Shown: piece after piece, positions 52,254 to 60,112 of the stretch
How the letters are laid out: each line of letters starts with the position of its first letter
Numbering within the stretch: position 1 is the first letter of the stretch
Source: Bernardetiaceae bacterium
GTDB lineage: Bacteria; Bacteroidota; Bacteroidia; Cytophagales; Thermoflexibacteraceae
Direction of reading: 5' to 3'
Assembly (NCBI GenBank): GCA_025056255.1
Contig: JANWVT010000017.1
Span: 1 to 60,112, forward strand
Length of the DNA: 60,112 nucleotides
The notes under the pieces: generated by a model
Database searches by the model: none
Told to the model about the DNA's origin: nothing
The model's input: the letters and a program-made list of their open reading frames with translations, nothing else
Program-made: the position numbers and the translations under genes

Positions 52254-53498
52254 TTATAGGTCGGCAGCATCGGTGATACATCCAGCTACTGCAGAAGCAG
52301 CTACAGTAGCTGGCGAACCCAAATAAATTTCCGCTTTGGGGTTCCCCATACGTCCTTTAAAGTTGCGATTGGCAGCAGAAATAACCACCTCACCATCGGC
52401 TGGTACCCCCATGTGTGAACCTACGCAAGGTCCGCAGCCCGGGGTAGCAAAACTTACGCCTGCTTCCATTAAAATTTCAACGGTGCCGTCGCGCAATGCA
52501 GCTTGAAACACTTGCTTGGACGCCGGAATTACCAACATCCTAACAGAAGGATGAATTTTCCTGCCGCGCAACACATCGGCAGCTGCGTGTAAATCTTCTA
52601 AGCGTCCGTTAGTGCAGGTACCTATGAAAGCATAATCTATCTTTTTGCCCTTCACTTTTTCCAAGTCAGTAACTTGGTCGGGCTGATGCGGGATGCTTAT
52701 TTGCGGTTTGAGTTCACTTACGTCTAATTCTAAAATGCGACTATAAGTAGCGCCCTCATCTGGTATAATAGGGGTGAATGAGTAAGGTAGTTGCAAACCT
52801 TCGGGATGCACCAAACCTGCTTTTCCACCCATTTCTACAGCCATGTTAGCCAACACAGCCCTACTGGCGAGGCTCATTTGGGCAACCGTAGAGCCACAGT
52901 ATTCAATGGCTTGATAAGTAGCCCCCTCGATGCCTACGTGGTGCATTACGTGCATAATCACATCTTTGGCATAAACCCCTCTTTGTAGCTTGCCATTGAT
53001 AACAATTTTAAGAGTTCGCGGTACTTTCAGCCAGATTTTACCAGTCAGCCAAACAGCTGCTAAATCGGTTGCTCCTACGCCTGTGGCAAAGGCATTAATA
53101 CAGCCATAATGAGTAGTGTGTGAGTCGGCGCCGGTAAATATGTCGCCCGGCTTCACGTAGCCGTGTTCCATGATTACCTGATGACAGATGCCTTCTCCCA
53201 CATCAAAAACGCGAATGCCATGTTTTTGTCCAAACTGGCGCATGAGCTGATGCAAGTTGCTAATGATTTGGTTAGGTGCTGGGGCAGCATGGTCTATCAC
53301 TAAGGCAATTTTATCGGGATTCCACACCGTTTTGCCATTAGCCATTTCTTCAAATGCCTGAATGGCATAAGGAGCAGTAGTATCGCTTGCCATAGCGCCA
53401 TCTACATGTACAATAGTTAGCTCGTCGGCATAGACAGGCTTTCCACTGTGAGTAGAGAGAATCTTTTCTGCAATGGTTTGGGGTTTAGGCGAACTCAT
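52254..53498 (-). CDS. LeuC/homoaconitase-type hydratase large subunit
   Basis: A 414-residue member of the aconitase superfamily, of the shorter archaeal/thermophile-type LeuC-HACN family (3-isopropylmalate, homoaconitate or 2,3-dimethylmalate hydratase). Segments: TIVHVDGAMASDTTAPYAIQAF near residue 28, 'IFTGADSHTTHYGCINAFATGVGATDLA' near 122, 'IDYAFIGTCTNGRLEDL' near 287 and TPGCGPCVGSH near 348. The last two supply the three Fe-S cysteines. The small subunit (LeuD-like) is not in the window, nor are leuA or leuB. Confidence 0.9.
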   Translation of the reverse strand: MSSPKPQTIAEKILSTHSGKPVYADELTIVHVDGAMASDTTAPYAIQAFEEMANGKTVWNPDKIALVIDHAAPAPNQIISNLHQLMRQFGQKHGIRVFDVGEGICHQVIMEHGYVKPGDIFTGADSHTTHYGCINAFATGVGATDLAAVWLTGKIWLKVPRTLKIVINGKLQRGVYAKDVIMHVMHHVGIEGATYQAIEYCGSTVAQMSLASRAVLANMAVEMGGKAGLVHPEGLQLPYSFTPIIPDEGATYSRILELDVSELKPQISIPHQPDQVTDLEKVKGKKIDYAFIGTCTNGRLEDLHAAADVLRGRKIHPSVRMLVIPASKQVFQAALRDGTVEILMEAGVSFATPGCGPCVGSHMGVPADGEVVISAANRNFKGRMGNPKAEIYLGSPATVAASAVAGCITDAADL

Positions 53499-53602
53499 AC
53501 GGGTTTAGTTCGAATCTGCTTGCCATAAAGATAAAAAAAGTAGTGCAAAACAAAATTGGTTTGTTATCTTTGGAGAAATAGCAACAGAAACAGCTTGTAG
53601 CT

Positions 53603-54088
53603 ATGAATCTTTTGTTTTGGCTATGTTGGTGGATAGTACTGAGCAACGGACAAAACAGTCCTTTGCGAGTAGAGCGGGCAACTTTGGCGGTAGGAAGCCA
53701 AACAATTGTTTGTTTACCTGAACAAATGGTCAACTTACCTGCTGTGCCTGCTAATGTACGCATCCATGCGGTTGCCTTAGAATTAGAATTAATAGCTAAT
53801 GAACAAGACTGGGCAGCGCTACAAAATACGCGTAAGCTGCCTATTATGTTCAAATGGTTTCGGTTTAGCGGTGCGCGCATGTTTATTACCCATGTGTCGC
53901 AAGACATGAATGCAGTAGGCAGCGCAACTGGCGCTAGCCGCACAATGGGCAATATTGTCATACATCATGCACGTGCTTCTAACGAACGGATTACCTCGGG
54001 CACTTGGGTAGTGGCGCCTGTTTATGCCGATAATACGCCGATACTTATTAATGGAAGGGAGTTAGTTTATCAGTTTAGAGTACCATGA
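53603..54088 (+). CDS. Exported protein of unknown function, 161 residues
   Basis: I do not recognise this family. A short hydrophobic leader (MNLLFWLCWWIVLSNGQ) suggests a signal peptide. The mature part is predicted beta-rich (RVERATLAVGSQTIVCL..., FKWFRFSGARMFITHV...), with a single Cys near residue 36. The first gene in a run of three overlapping genes (53603-55814): its stop overlaps the next start by 4 bp (ATGA), so it is probably produced in step with the membrane protein downstream. TATCTTTG at 53565-53572 could be its -7 box. Confidence 0.7.
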   Translation: MNLLFWLCWWIVLSNGQNSPLRVERATLAVGSQTIVCLPEQMVNLPAVPANVRIHAVALELELIANEQDWAALQNTRKLPIMFKWFRFSGARMFITHVSQDMNAVGSATGASRTMGNIVIHHARASNERITSGTWVVAPVYADNTPILINGRELVYQFRVP

Positions 54089-55197
54089 GCGCACCTGTCA
54101 ACCATCCGCCGGTAGCCGACCCTGCTTTTACTAGCTACCCAGACCCACTCAAACAAGCCATAGAAGATGCAATGCTGATTTTATCCTACACAGCAGAGCG
54201 CGGCATTAGTGTACCTCCTGAAATTACCCAGCAACTGGTACAAGCGAAGTTTCAAGTACATTCCGATGCATGGACGCCAGAAACAGAGGCAAACTTTTGG
54301 ACTTCGTACAATACTATTAGCCAAATTATCCGCCCTGTTACTACCGATAGCTTGCGTGCGGCTACCGATACGCTCCAGCCTACGCACTTTCTTTTCCGTT
54401 TTTTGGGTATTAAAACCTATCGCAGTGCTTCTGCAGCGCAAAATGCTGTGCGTCGCTACACATGGATGGGGTTGTTTTGGGTAGTGCTGATGCTTACTAT
54501 CCAGATTTACTCCCTTATTGGCAATACGCTTATGAATAATATTGCTTCCATCAACCAAAAAATAACAGCTTTGGAAGATGAAGTTGCCAAACTTAACTTG
54601 CTTTCAGGAGAGAATGTTATCTTGCAAATTACCCAAAATACCACCCAGATAGATGAGCTCTCGTCTGACCTACAGAGCAGCGTTGAATTGCTGGCTAACT
54701 GGCTCGCTCCTATTAATGCTATTATTTTGCGCGACAAATACTACAAAAAAGATTTGCTCAAAGAAGACAAAATCAAAACCCTTTCAGAACAGGAACGCAT
54801 CAGCTTAATGAAAAAAGTACAGCAAGTTGCCCAGTACCCGCTGCTAATTGCTAATTTGTATATTCTGCCGCTGTTGTATGGGCTGCTTGGCGCTTTTGCA
54901 TTTGTGTTGCGCAAGCTAACAGAAGACACGCGCCAAATGGTGTACACCAAAGAAAGCGACTTGAAATACATTTTACGCATCCATTTAGGTGCATTAGCTG
55001 GTCTGGCAGTGGGGCTGTTTTTCGTGCCCGAGGACACTTCTATTACATTGCCCATCTCGCTTTCGCCTTTAGCAGTAGCTTTTTTGACTGGATACAGCGT
55101 AGAATTTTTCTTTTCTGCCTTAGACCGCCTCATCAATATGGTGAGTAAAAGCAGTGAAACGCGCTTGCAAGAGGAAGTAAACTCCGCTAAGCCATGA
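54085..55197 (+). CDS. Multi-pass membrane protein with coiled coil, unknown function
   Basis: I do not recognise this family. 370 residues. A soluble N-terminal part (about 1-125, starting MSAPVNHPPVADPAFTSYPDP) precedes a helix at about 128-147 (WMGLFWVVLMLTIQIYSLIG). Then comes a predicted coiled coil with a long external loop (about 155-255, EDEVAKLNLLSGEN...), and three more helices at about 258-280, 300-315 and 320-340. The architecture suggests a scaffold or channel-like membrane protein. It overlaps both neighbours by 4 bp (ATGA), which links it to the exported protein and the AcpH-like hydrolase. Confidence 0.75.
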   Translation: MSAPVNHPPVADPAFTSYPDPLKQAIEDAMLILSYTAERGISVPPEITQQLVQAKFQVHSDAWTPETEANFWTSYNTISQIIRPVTTDSLRAATDTLQPTHFLFRFLGIKTYRSASAAQNAVRRYTWMGLFWVVLMLTIQIYSLIGNTLMNNIASINQKITALEDEVAKLNLLSGENVILQITQNTTQIDELSSDLQSSVELLANWLAPINAIILRDKYYKKDLLKEDKIKTLSEQERISLMKKVQQVAQYPLLIANLYILPLLYGLLGAFAFVLRKLTEDTRQMVYTKESDLKYILRIHLGALAGLAVGLFFVPEDTSITLPISLSPLAVAFLTGYSVEFFFSALDRLINMVSKSSETRLQEEVNSAKP

Positions 55198-55814
55198 ATT
55201 TTTTGGCACATTTGGCATTAGCCGCTCCACAAGAAGGGCTACTAATTGGCAATTTTATTGCTGATCATGTAAAAGGCAATCGCTGGCAAGCATTTGCTCC
55301 TTCTATCCAAGCGGGCATTTTGCTACATCGTGCCATTGACTACTTTGCTGATACGCACCCAATAGCAAGACAAAGCACCCGAAGGCTGCAGCCACGCTAT
55401 CGGCTTTATGCCGGTGTAATAGTAGATGTGTTTTATGACCACTTTTTAGCAGCTTCTTGGGAAGACTATGTAGAAATGCCACTATCTGTATTCTCTCAAA
55501 GTATCTATGCACTCATGCAACAGCACTACGACATGCTTCCCGTTACTTCGCAACTTTTTTTGCAATATGCTCGGCAGCATGACATTTTGGTAGGCTATGC
55601 CAGCTTAGAAACCATTGGCAGGGTGCTACAGGGCATGGCACGTCGGCTTGCAAAACCCGCTGGCATAGAAACGGCTATTGAAGAACTGCTGCTGTACTAC
55701 GACGACTTCGCTCAAGAATTTGCCCAATTTTGGCAGGCGATTGTAGTGTTTGTACATCAAGAGAAAACAAAGCTACAGGCAAGCATTCAACCAACTGTTT
55801 GTAACCTCAAATAA
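55194..55814 (+). CDS. AcpH-like phosphodiesterase (DUF479)
   Basis: A 206-residue protein that starts MNFLAHLALAAPQEGLLIGNFIADHVKGN, with 'GILLHRAIDYFADTHP' near residue 40 and 'VIVDVFYDHFLA' near 80. The His and Asp positions fit HD-like metal ligands of the acyl-carrier-protein phosphodiesterase family, which removes phosphopantetheine from ACP in E. coli AcpH. In Bacteroidota this family is common, and the ACP role is not shown. Coupled to the upstream membrane protein by a 4-bp overlap. The 55815-55971 gap behind it shows no feature. Confidence 0.85.
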   Translation: MNFLAHLALAAPQEGLLIGNFIADHVKGNRWQAFAPSIQAGILLHRAIDYFADTHPIARQSTRRLQPRYRLYAGVIVDVFYDHFLAASWEDYVEMPLSVFSQSIYALMQQHYDMLPVTSQLFLQYARQHDILVGYASLETIGRVLQGMARRLAKPAGIETAIEELLLYYDDFAQEFAQFWQAIVVFVHQEKTKLQASIQPTVCNLK

Positions 55815-55971
55815 GTTCAAGAAAAACTACTGAGCAACAAGTTCTGAAAATAAGGCAAGTTATAAGTTAGGGGTTGGAGATTCAACTTCTCTTTCTTTCA
55901 GGAAGAACGAAACAGCAGCGTGTTGCATTTTCAAATGATTACTCACATTAAATAGCATGGAGTTGAGTTAA

Positions 55972-56853
55972 CTATAAGAAGTTCGTTTGCAGCCACTTGT
56001 TTAGCAAAGCATTACAAGTAGAAGCAGATTCTATGGGGGGAAAGTGTCCACAATTGGGAAGTAGATGTAACTCGGCACGTGGAAGTTTTGCCGCACCTGC
56101 TTGCGCAATGGCAGCCGTAGTGGTAGGATTAAAATATTGGTTAGGAATATATCGGTCTTCTTCGCCATAAACAACCAACGTGGGCTGTTGCAAGTCGGGC
56201 AGCCACTGAAAAACCGGCTCATTTAACATGCCACTTACCGAAGCGCCTACACAAGCTGCAAACAGTTCATAATCAGTTGCTTGCATAATAGAGAGCCGCT
56301 CGTTGACCAGTTCTTGTGCCGAGTTGCCAAGGCTAAAAAAGTTACGCTCCATATTGGCTTTTATTGTCTCTGGGGCAGCTTTTACAAGTTCAGTTGGTTG
56401 GAACCATTTTTTGATAAGGGTGGCTGCTTCTGTTGTAAAAGTTTCAAACCCAGCGGGAGCAAATAGCGCTATCCCCCGGCATCGATTTGGCTCGCAATGG
56501 GCAATGTGCATGGCAATTTGACCGCCCATAGAATGACCTACTAACACGTAATTATGTATAGCCAGTTGGTTTAATAACTGGCAAACCGTTTCGGCAAAGA
56601 AGGTCATTGTGCAAGGGAAGATGCTTTTGACAGACTTTCCAAAGCCGGGTAAGTCTATGGCGATACATCTGCGGTGAGGAAAAAAATCAGGAAGCATGTG
56701 TTGCCATGCTTTTATGTTGCTTCCCAAACCATGCAGCCATATTAGTGGCATATCGCCACTTCCTAAGTCTGTCACTGCAATTTCCCCCATCTGCGGCAAT
56801 GCTACATAAGCAACTGGTAACGGATATTGTAGTATATCTCGAATAGTAGCCAT
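55972..56853 (-). CDS. Alpha/beta hydrolase
   Basis: A 293-residue alpha/beta-fold hydrolase. 'LIWLHGLGSNIKAWQHMLPDFFPHRRCIAIDLPGFGKS' near residues 38-75 (oxyanion HG and strand), nucleophile elbow GHSMGG with Ser108, acid in 'VVYGEEDRYIPNQ' near 235 and catalytic His in LLPNCGHFPPIES near 275. Substrate unknown. It begins 15 bp after the stop of the spermidine-synthase-like gene and is probably on the same transcript. Confidence 0.92.
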   Translation of the reverse strand: MATIRDILQYPLPVAYVALPQMGEIAVTDLGSGDMPLIWLHGLGSNIKAWQHMLPDFFPHRRCIAIDLPGFGKSVKSIFPCTMTFFAETVCQLLNQLAIHNYVLVGHSMGGQIAMHIAHCEPNRCRGIALFAPAGFETFTTEAATLIKKWFQPTELVKAAPETIKANMERNFFSLGNSAQELVNERLSIMQATDYELFAACVGASVSGMLNEPVFQWLPDLQQPTLVVYGEEDRYIPNQYFNPTTTAAIAQAGAAKLPRAELHLLPNCGHFPPIESASTCNALLNKWLQTNFL

Positions 56854-56868
56854 AGGAACATTGAAAAA

Positions 56869-58440
56869 TTATTGCCACTCTTTCAAGGCTGCTTCGTAGT
56901 AGCCCACAAGCACTTGGTTATCTAACTTATTGACTTTTAAGGTTGTGTCCGATAGTTGCAGGTCGGCGTCAAAAATAAATAAGTGCGGTAAGTTTTGTGG
57001 CTGTAAAAATTGCAATGAAGTAGCTACTGTTGGAAGTTTTTGCTGCAGTTGTGTAATTAATTGCTCAGTTGGAGGCAATTTGTTGGCAGCCATTACAAAG
57101 CCCCACAAACCAAACGAAGGGATGTAGGCATGATAGGGTAGGGCAACAGGGAATACACTTTGCAGTGTTTTGTGGATACACCAAAAAGCATGATTGGCAA
57201 AATAAGGAGAAGTTGCTTGGGTTACCATCACGCCGGCATAGTCTAAGCGCTTTTGTAGCAACAGATAAAATTCGCGGCTGTATAGTTTTCCCAAACTGGT
57301 ATCCTTAGGGTCGGGTAAATCTACAATGATAACGCCGTATGAATGGGTGGACTGCTCCACAAATTTAAAAGCATCTTGGTTGTAAATCTTAACGCGGGGG
57401 TCGTTCATAGCCCCTTTGTTAATAGTTTTGAAAATAGGATTTTCGGCAGCTAATTGCGTCATCACGGGGTCTATGTCCACTAAGTCTACCTGTTGCACAT
57501 CCGGATAGCGCAAAATATGCTTCAAGGCTAATCCATCTCCAGCACCGAGCAGCAGTACGCGTGCCCGATTGGCAGAGGCAAGCATAGGAATATGCACCAA
57601 AGGTTCATGGTAGCGGTACTCGTCGGCAGTAGAAAATTGTAAGGCGCCATCAATGTACAAACGGTAGTCGTCTTTCCATCGAGTAATTACCAAGCGCTGA
57701 TAGGGCGACTGGCGAGTTAGAATAATTTCGTCTTGATAAAGAAATTGCTCAAAGAAAGTAATGATTTGAAACGAGTAAAAAAAACCTGCACCAAGTAAAG
57801 CCATAGCAGCAATGCTGAGTCGCTGTTGCTGTTTGCCATATTGCAATTGTGCAACGAATATGCGGCTGTTAAACAAGGCAACACCCACATTGAGTATGCC
57901 CACTAAAAAAGCTGTTCGCATAATGCCTAAGTAAGGTAACAATATTAGTGGGAAAACAACGGATGCTACCAGTGCACCTACATAGTCGAAAGAAAGTACT
58001 TGCGCTAGTGTGTCTTTCAGGGTGCTGTATTGTTTAACAATTCGTGTTACTAGCGGAATTTCCAAACCAACCAAAGTGCCTAACACAGCTATGAGTAAAA
58101 ACATAGCCAGATAATATAACTCGGTAAGCGAATAGGCTGCATATAGAAAAGCTGTAGAGCTCCCACCTAACACCCCCAATATGATTTCTACATCTATAAA
58201 ACGGTCTAACAGATTTTTTTCAAAGAATCGGGAAACATATGAGCCAATACCCATGAAAAACATAAAAAGCCCAATAGTGAGCGAAAATTGTAGCACACTA
58301 CCTCCTTGCAGATAGGAGGATACTGTACTAATCAGTAGTTCATAAAAGATGGCACAAGTAGCAATTAAAAAAACTGAGCCTAACAGAACAGGTAGTTCGA
58401 AGCGGGTATCGGCAGGGAGGCGTTTTTTTTCTTCTTCCAT
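56869..58440 (-). CDS. Membrane-anchored spermidine-synthase-like aminopropyltransferase
   Basis: A 523-residue protein. About seven N-terminal helices (residues 18-235, starting LLGSVFLIATCAIFYELL) precede a cytosolic Rossmann domain of the spermidine synthase type: 'RVLLLGAGDGLALKHILRYPDVQQVDLVDIDPVM' near residue 292 (GAGDG SAM-binding and acidic loop), 'VKIYNQDAFKFVE' near 345 and 'YGVIIVDLPDPKDTSLGKLYS' near 362 (catalytic Asp region). The acceptor may differ from putrescine. Start at ATG 58440 rather than 58470. It follows the DUF350 gene by 7 bp, a pairing widespread in bacteria. Confidence 0.9.
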   Translation of the reverse strand: MEEEKKRLPADTRFELPVLLGSVFLIATCAIFYELLISTVSSYLQGGSVLQFSLTIGLFMFFMGIGSYVSRFFEKNLLDRFIDVEIILGVLGGSSTAFLYAAYSLTELYYLAMFLLIAVLGTLVGLEIPLVTRIVKQYSTLKDTLAQVLSFDYVGALVASVVFPLILLPYLGIMRTAFLVGILNVGVALFNSRIFVAQLQYGKQQQRLSIAAMALLGAGFFYSFQIITFFEQFLYQDEIILTRQSPYQRLVITRWKDDYRLYIDGALQFSTADEYRYHEPLVHIPMLASANRARVLLLGAGDGLALKHILRYPDVQQVDLVDIDPVMTQLAAENPIFKTINKGAMNDPRVKIYNQDAFKFVEQSTHSYGVIIVDLPDPKDTSLGKLYSREFYLLLQKRLDYAGVMVTQATSPYFANHAFWCIHKTLQSVFPVALPYHAYIPSFGLWGFVMAANKLPPTEQLITQLQQKLPTVATSLQFLQPQNLPHLFIFDADLQLSDTTLKVNKLDNQVLVGYYEAALKEWQ

Positions 58441-58447
58441 GTAAAGG

Positions 58448-58699
58448 CTATCCAACAATAGCAGCTGCAATAATGATACAGATTCCCAAAATCATAGCAC
58501 CAGCAACTATTCCTATGGCAACATTCTTTTCATCGGCAATCTGATGCGTCATTTTTCCGGGAATCAGCCAATCAATGATTTTGAAGGCAACTACTGACAT
58601 TAAAATGCCAATGGCAGAGAAAATCAATGTTCCTAAAATACCTACTTCATAAAACTGCTTGGTGGCTTGAAGTAGTATGGTAAGCAAATGGTTTATCAT
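58448..58699 (-). CDS. DUF350 membrane protein
   Basis: 83 residues with two membrane helices (about 16-37, GILGTLIFSAIGILMSVVAFKII, and 58-80, VAIGIVAGAMILGICIIIAAAIVG). The length and composition match half of the YjfL/DUF350 family, which usually has two to four helices and sits next to spermidine-synthase-like and DUF4178 genes. Start chosen at ATG 58699 (MINHLLTILLQ); the frame opens earlier at 58735. It is 7 bp upstream of the spermidine-synthase-like start. Confidence 0.85.
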   Translation of the reverse strand: MINHLLTILLQATKQFYEVGILGTLIFSAIGILMSVVAFKIIDWLIPGKMTHQIADEKNVAIGIVAGAMILGICIIIAAAIVG

Positions 58700-58754
58700 A
58701 GCGCTGAATATATATTTGAAGCCAATATAACACATTCAGCGCTACTTCTAAAAT

Positions 58755-59657
58755 TTACAGCAATTCGTTAGAGAATCGGTCGAGCAGTCGTTCGGCATGT
58801 GGTTCTAACTCACGTGCTTGCAGCCATTGCAAAAATGCTTTCACCTTTTCAGGTTGCATGACACCCCAACTTTGAGCGGTGCCATAAAAAGGTGCTGTTT
58901 TTTCCAAGCTTTGCAATACATAGCTTTGGTCGCGCTCGCTCAACAGGGGCTTTAAAATAGCTGCACTTTCTGCTATATTCTCTTTTGCATACAGAAACCC
59001 TTTTTTGAGAGCTCTTAAAAATGCTTGATAAACTTCCCTGCGTGCGTCTATTTTTGCTTGGTCAGCCACAATCACAGGCGAGTATCCGTAGGGAATACCA
59101 TAGTCCGACAGGCGGAAATAATTCAAAGCAATGCCTTTTTCTTCTGCTTCTACGCCTTCCCAGTTGGCAAAAATCCAAGTGGCATCAGCTTTGCCAGCAA
59201 GTAAAGTATCCCAAATACCAAGTTTTTCCGGATAAATAATTTGGATAGCACCTGTACCACCGTCGTTGATAACCATTTGGCGTATAATCTCGTCTTCATA
59301 CCGCGCTTTGTAAGAGGCATAATGTTTGCCATCTAACAGTTGAGGGCGGCTAATGCCAGAGGATTGCAGGGTTACAATAGCGCTTAGGTCTTCTTGCAAC
59401 AAAGCGGCAATGGCTTTGGCAGCAAAAGGTTTTGCTTTGGTGTTTAAGCTAATAACACTTTCAGAGGGAGTTAAGGCTAAGTCTGCCTCGCCTGTTTCTA
59501 ATTTTTTTGCTGGCGTAACGGTGTAATTATCGTTACCGGGATGAATGATATGAACTTGAAGCCCTTCTTGCTCATAAAAGCCAAGTTTTTCTGCTACAAA
59601 GAAGCCAGCATGATTGGCGTTTGGTGTCCAATCAAGCGAAATTTTAAGTGTGTTCAT
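58755..59657 (-). CDS. NMT1/THI5-like periplasmic-binding-fold protein without signal peptide
   Basis: A 300-residue protein starting MNTLKISLDWTPNANHAGFFVAEKLGFY, the N-terminus of the NMT1/THI5-like domain (bacterial ThiY, pyrimidine-precursor-binding, or yeast Thi5, which makes HMP-P). No signal peptide precedes the domain, so it looks cytosolic unless start is upstream. 'LDGKHYASYKARYEDEIIRQMVINDGG' near residue 110 fits the ligand-binding area. The Cys-rich iron motif of eukaryotic Thi5 is not visible. There are no thiamine or ABC permease genes nearby. TATTTTTG on the minus strand at 59688-59681 could be its -7 box. Confidence 0.82.
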   Translation of the reverse strand: MNTLKISLDWTPNANHAGFFVAEKLGFYEQEGLQVHIIHPGNDNYTVTPAKKLETGEADLALTPSESVISLNTKAKPFAAKAIAALLQEDLSAIVTLQSSGISRPQLLDGKHYASYKARYEDEIIRQMVINDGGTGAIQIIYPEKLGIWDTLLAGKADATWIFANWEGVEAEEKGIALNYFRLSDYGIPYGYSPVIVADQAKIDARREVYQAFLRALKKGFLYAKENIAESAAILKPLLSERDQSYVLQSLEKTAPFYGTAQSWGVMQPEKVKAFLQWLQARELEPHAERLLDRFSNELL

Positions 59658-59824
59658 CGTTATTTGGATTGATTGTGCACCAAAAATAATATTGCTTAAC
59701 AGATTCTTTGAAAGGCAGCAAATTTATTTTTCAAAAGCTGGTATTAGTGCTTTTAAAACTGTTCGGGGAAAGCTAATCATATCTGCCATTTTACCGATAA
59801 GTTTTTTATGGTTATATGGGCGCT

Positions 59825-60112
59825 CTATCTTGCTTGACGCAGTTGTGCTACTTGTGCTGCTGCCAAGCCTGTTACCTGAGCAATGAAATCGTCGGCAGCC
59901 CCCGCCGCTATCATCTTCTTGGCAATCTCAACAGCCTGTTTTTCTGCCCTCTCCTCTGCCTCTGCTAGTTTTCTCTGTGCTTCTGCTATCTTTTGGCTTG
60001 CCTCTGCCTCCGCCTCTGCTACTTTTCTCTGTGCTTCTGCTTCTGCCTCTGCTATCTTTTGGCGCAGCAATGCTTCCTGTTCAAGCCTGAGCGTCAGCGC
60101 TTCGCTTGCTTT
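59825..60112 (-). CDS. C-terminal part of a probable Rpn/PD-(D/E)XK nuclease family protein (runs off the right edge)
   Basis: The frame is open to the last base of the window, so only the C-terminus (about 95 residues) is seen. It has a repetitive coiled coil with (K/Q)-(I/V/L)-AEAEAEAQ-type units, then 'IAKKMIAAGAADDFIAQVTGLAAAQVAQLRQ', the tail typical of Rpn-family recombination-promoting nucleases/putative transposases in Bacteroidota (AKKMLxxGxxxxxIxxxTGLxxxxI). The coding DNA has imperfect tandem units of about 33 bp (about 59930-60070), a likely place for length change. The catalytic domain is outside the window. Confidence 0.7.
   Translation of the reverse strand, partial: KASEALTLRLEQEALLRQKIAEAEAEAQRKVAEAEAEASQKIAEAQRKLAEAEERAEKQAVEIAKKMIAAGAADDFIAQVTGLAAAQVAQLRQAR

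Overview
The window looks like about 60 kb of chromosome from a Bacteroidota bacterium, most likely of the Cytophagales/Microscillaceae type. Three things support this. The gene content is typical of the phylum: DUF4199, a DUF2723 membrane glycosyltransferase, a PorT-like outer-membrane barrel, FloA flotillin, a TlpA-type lipid/redox protein, a SulP transporter and a PP2C/SpoIIE sensor phosphatase. Promoter-like boxes follow the Bacteroidota pattern TAnnTTTG, with an upstream TTG in the best cases (before tRNA-Arg and cysS). Shine-Dalgarno sequences are largely absent. No rRNA, phage or insertion sequence transposase is visible. The only trace of a mobile gene is the tail of a probable Rpn/PD-(D/E)XK nuclease at the right edge.

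Layout. 1-1768 is a CRISPR array (27 near-identical 30-bp repeats, no cas genes in the window) that runs off the left edge. 2-11 kb holds a TPR protein, argH, two small membrane proteins, fmt, a thioredoxin-fold exported protein, a secreted protein of unknown function and a saccharopine-dehydrogenase-like enzyme. 11-16 kb is a MacB-like ABC export locus (one ATPase, two permeases) with an exported VOC protein between the permeases and, inserted at the 3' end of the VOC gene, a nucleotidyltransferase/small-protein pair bracketed by 33-bp direct repeats. 16-26 kb has the DUF2723 protein, thrC, an FAD oxidoreductase, a lactate permease, a dipeptide epimerase and a DUF4178 pair. 26-35 kb has cysS, a SpoIIE phosphatase, SulP, a dicarboxylate symporter, a lone ABC ATPase and hemW, followed by tRNA-Arg(ACG).

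35-42 kb is a long leftward gene run: hslV, a metallo-beta-lactamase-fold protein that has lost almost all zinc ligands, a phosphopantetheinyl transferase, an outer-membrane barrel, HNH, rhodanese, floA, an NlpC/P60 lipoprotein and a Na/Pi transporter. 42-53 kb is housekeeping (methylase, phosphatase, thioesterase, recG, ribF-truB, FeS photolyase, class IV aminotransferase, MoxR, LeuC-like hydratase). 53.6-55.8 kb is a tightly overlapping three-gene operon with two unrecognised envelope proteins and an AcpH-like hydrolase. 56-60 kb has an alpha/beta hydrolase, a membrane-anchored spermidine-synthase-like protein, DUF350 and a THI5/NMT1-like protein.

The most unusual content is non-coding: (i) a family of 24-bp perfect or near-perfect hairpins scattered between genes, whose stems change in a compensatory way while a 4-nt TCYN loop and GTG/CAC stem tip are kept, clustered at 49.92-50.26 kb; (ii) two CRISPR spacers that share a repetitive motif; (iii) the 700-bp direct-repeat-bounded gene pair; (iv) palindromes placed on promoters or start codons. 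All functional assignments come from reading motifs by eye; no database search was possible.
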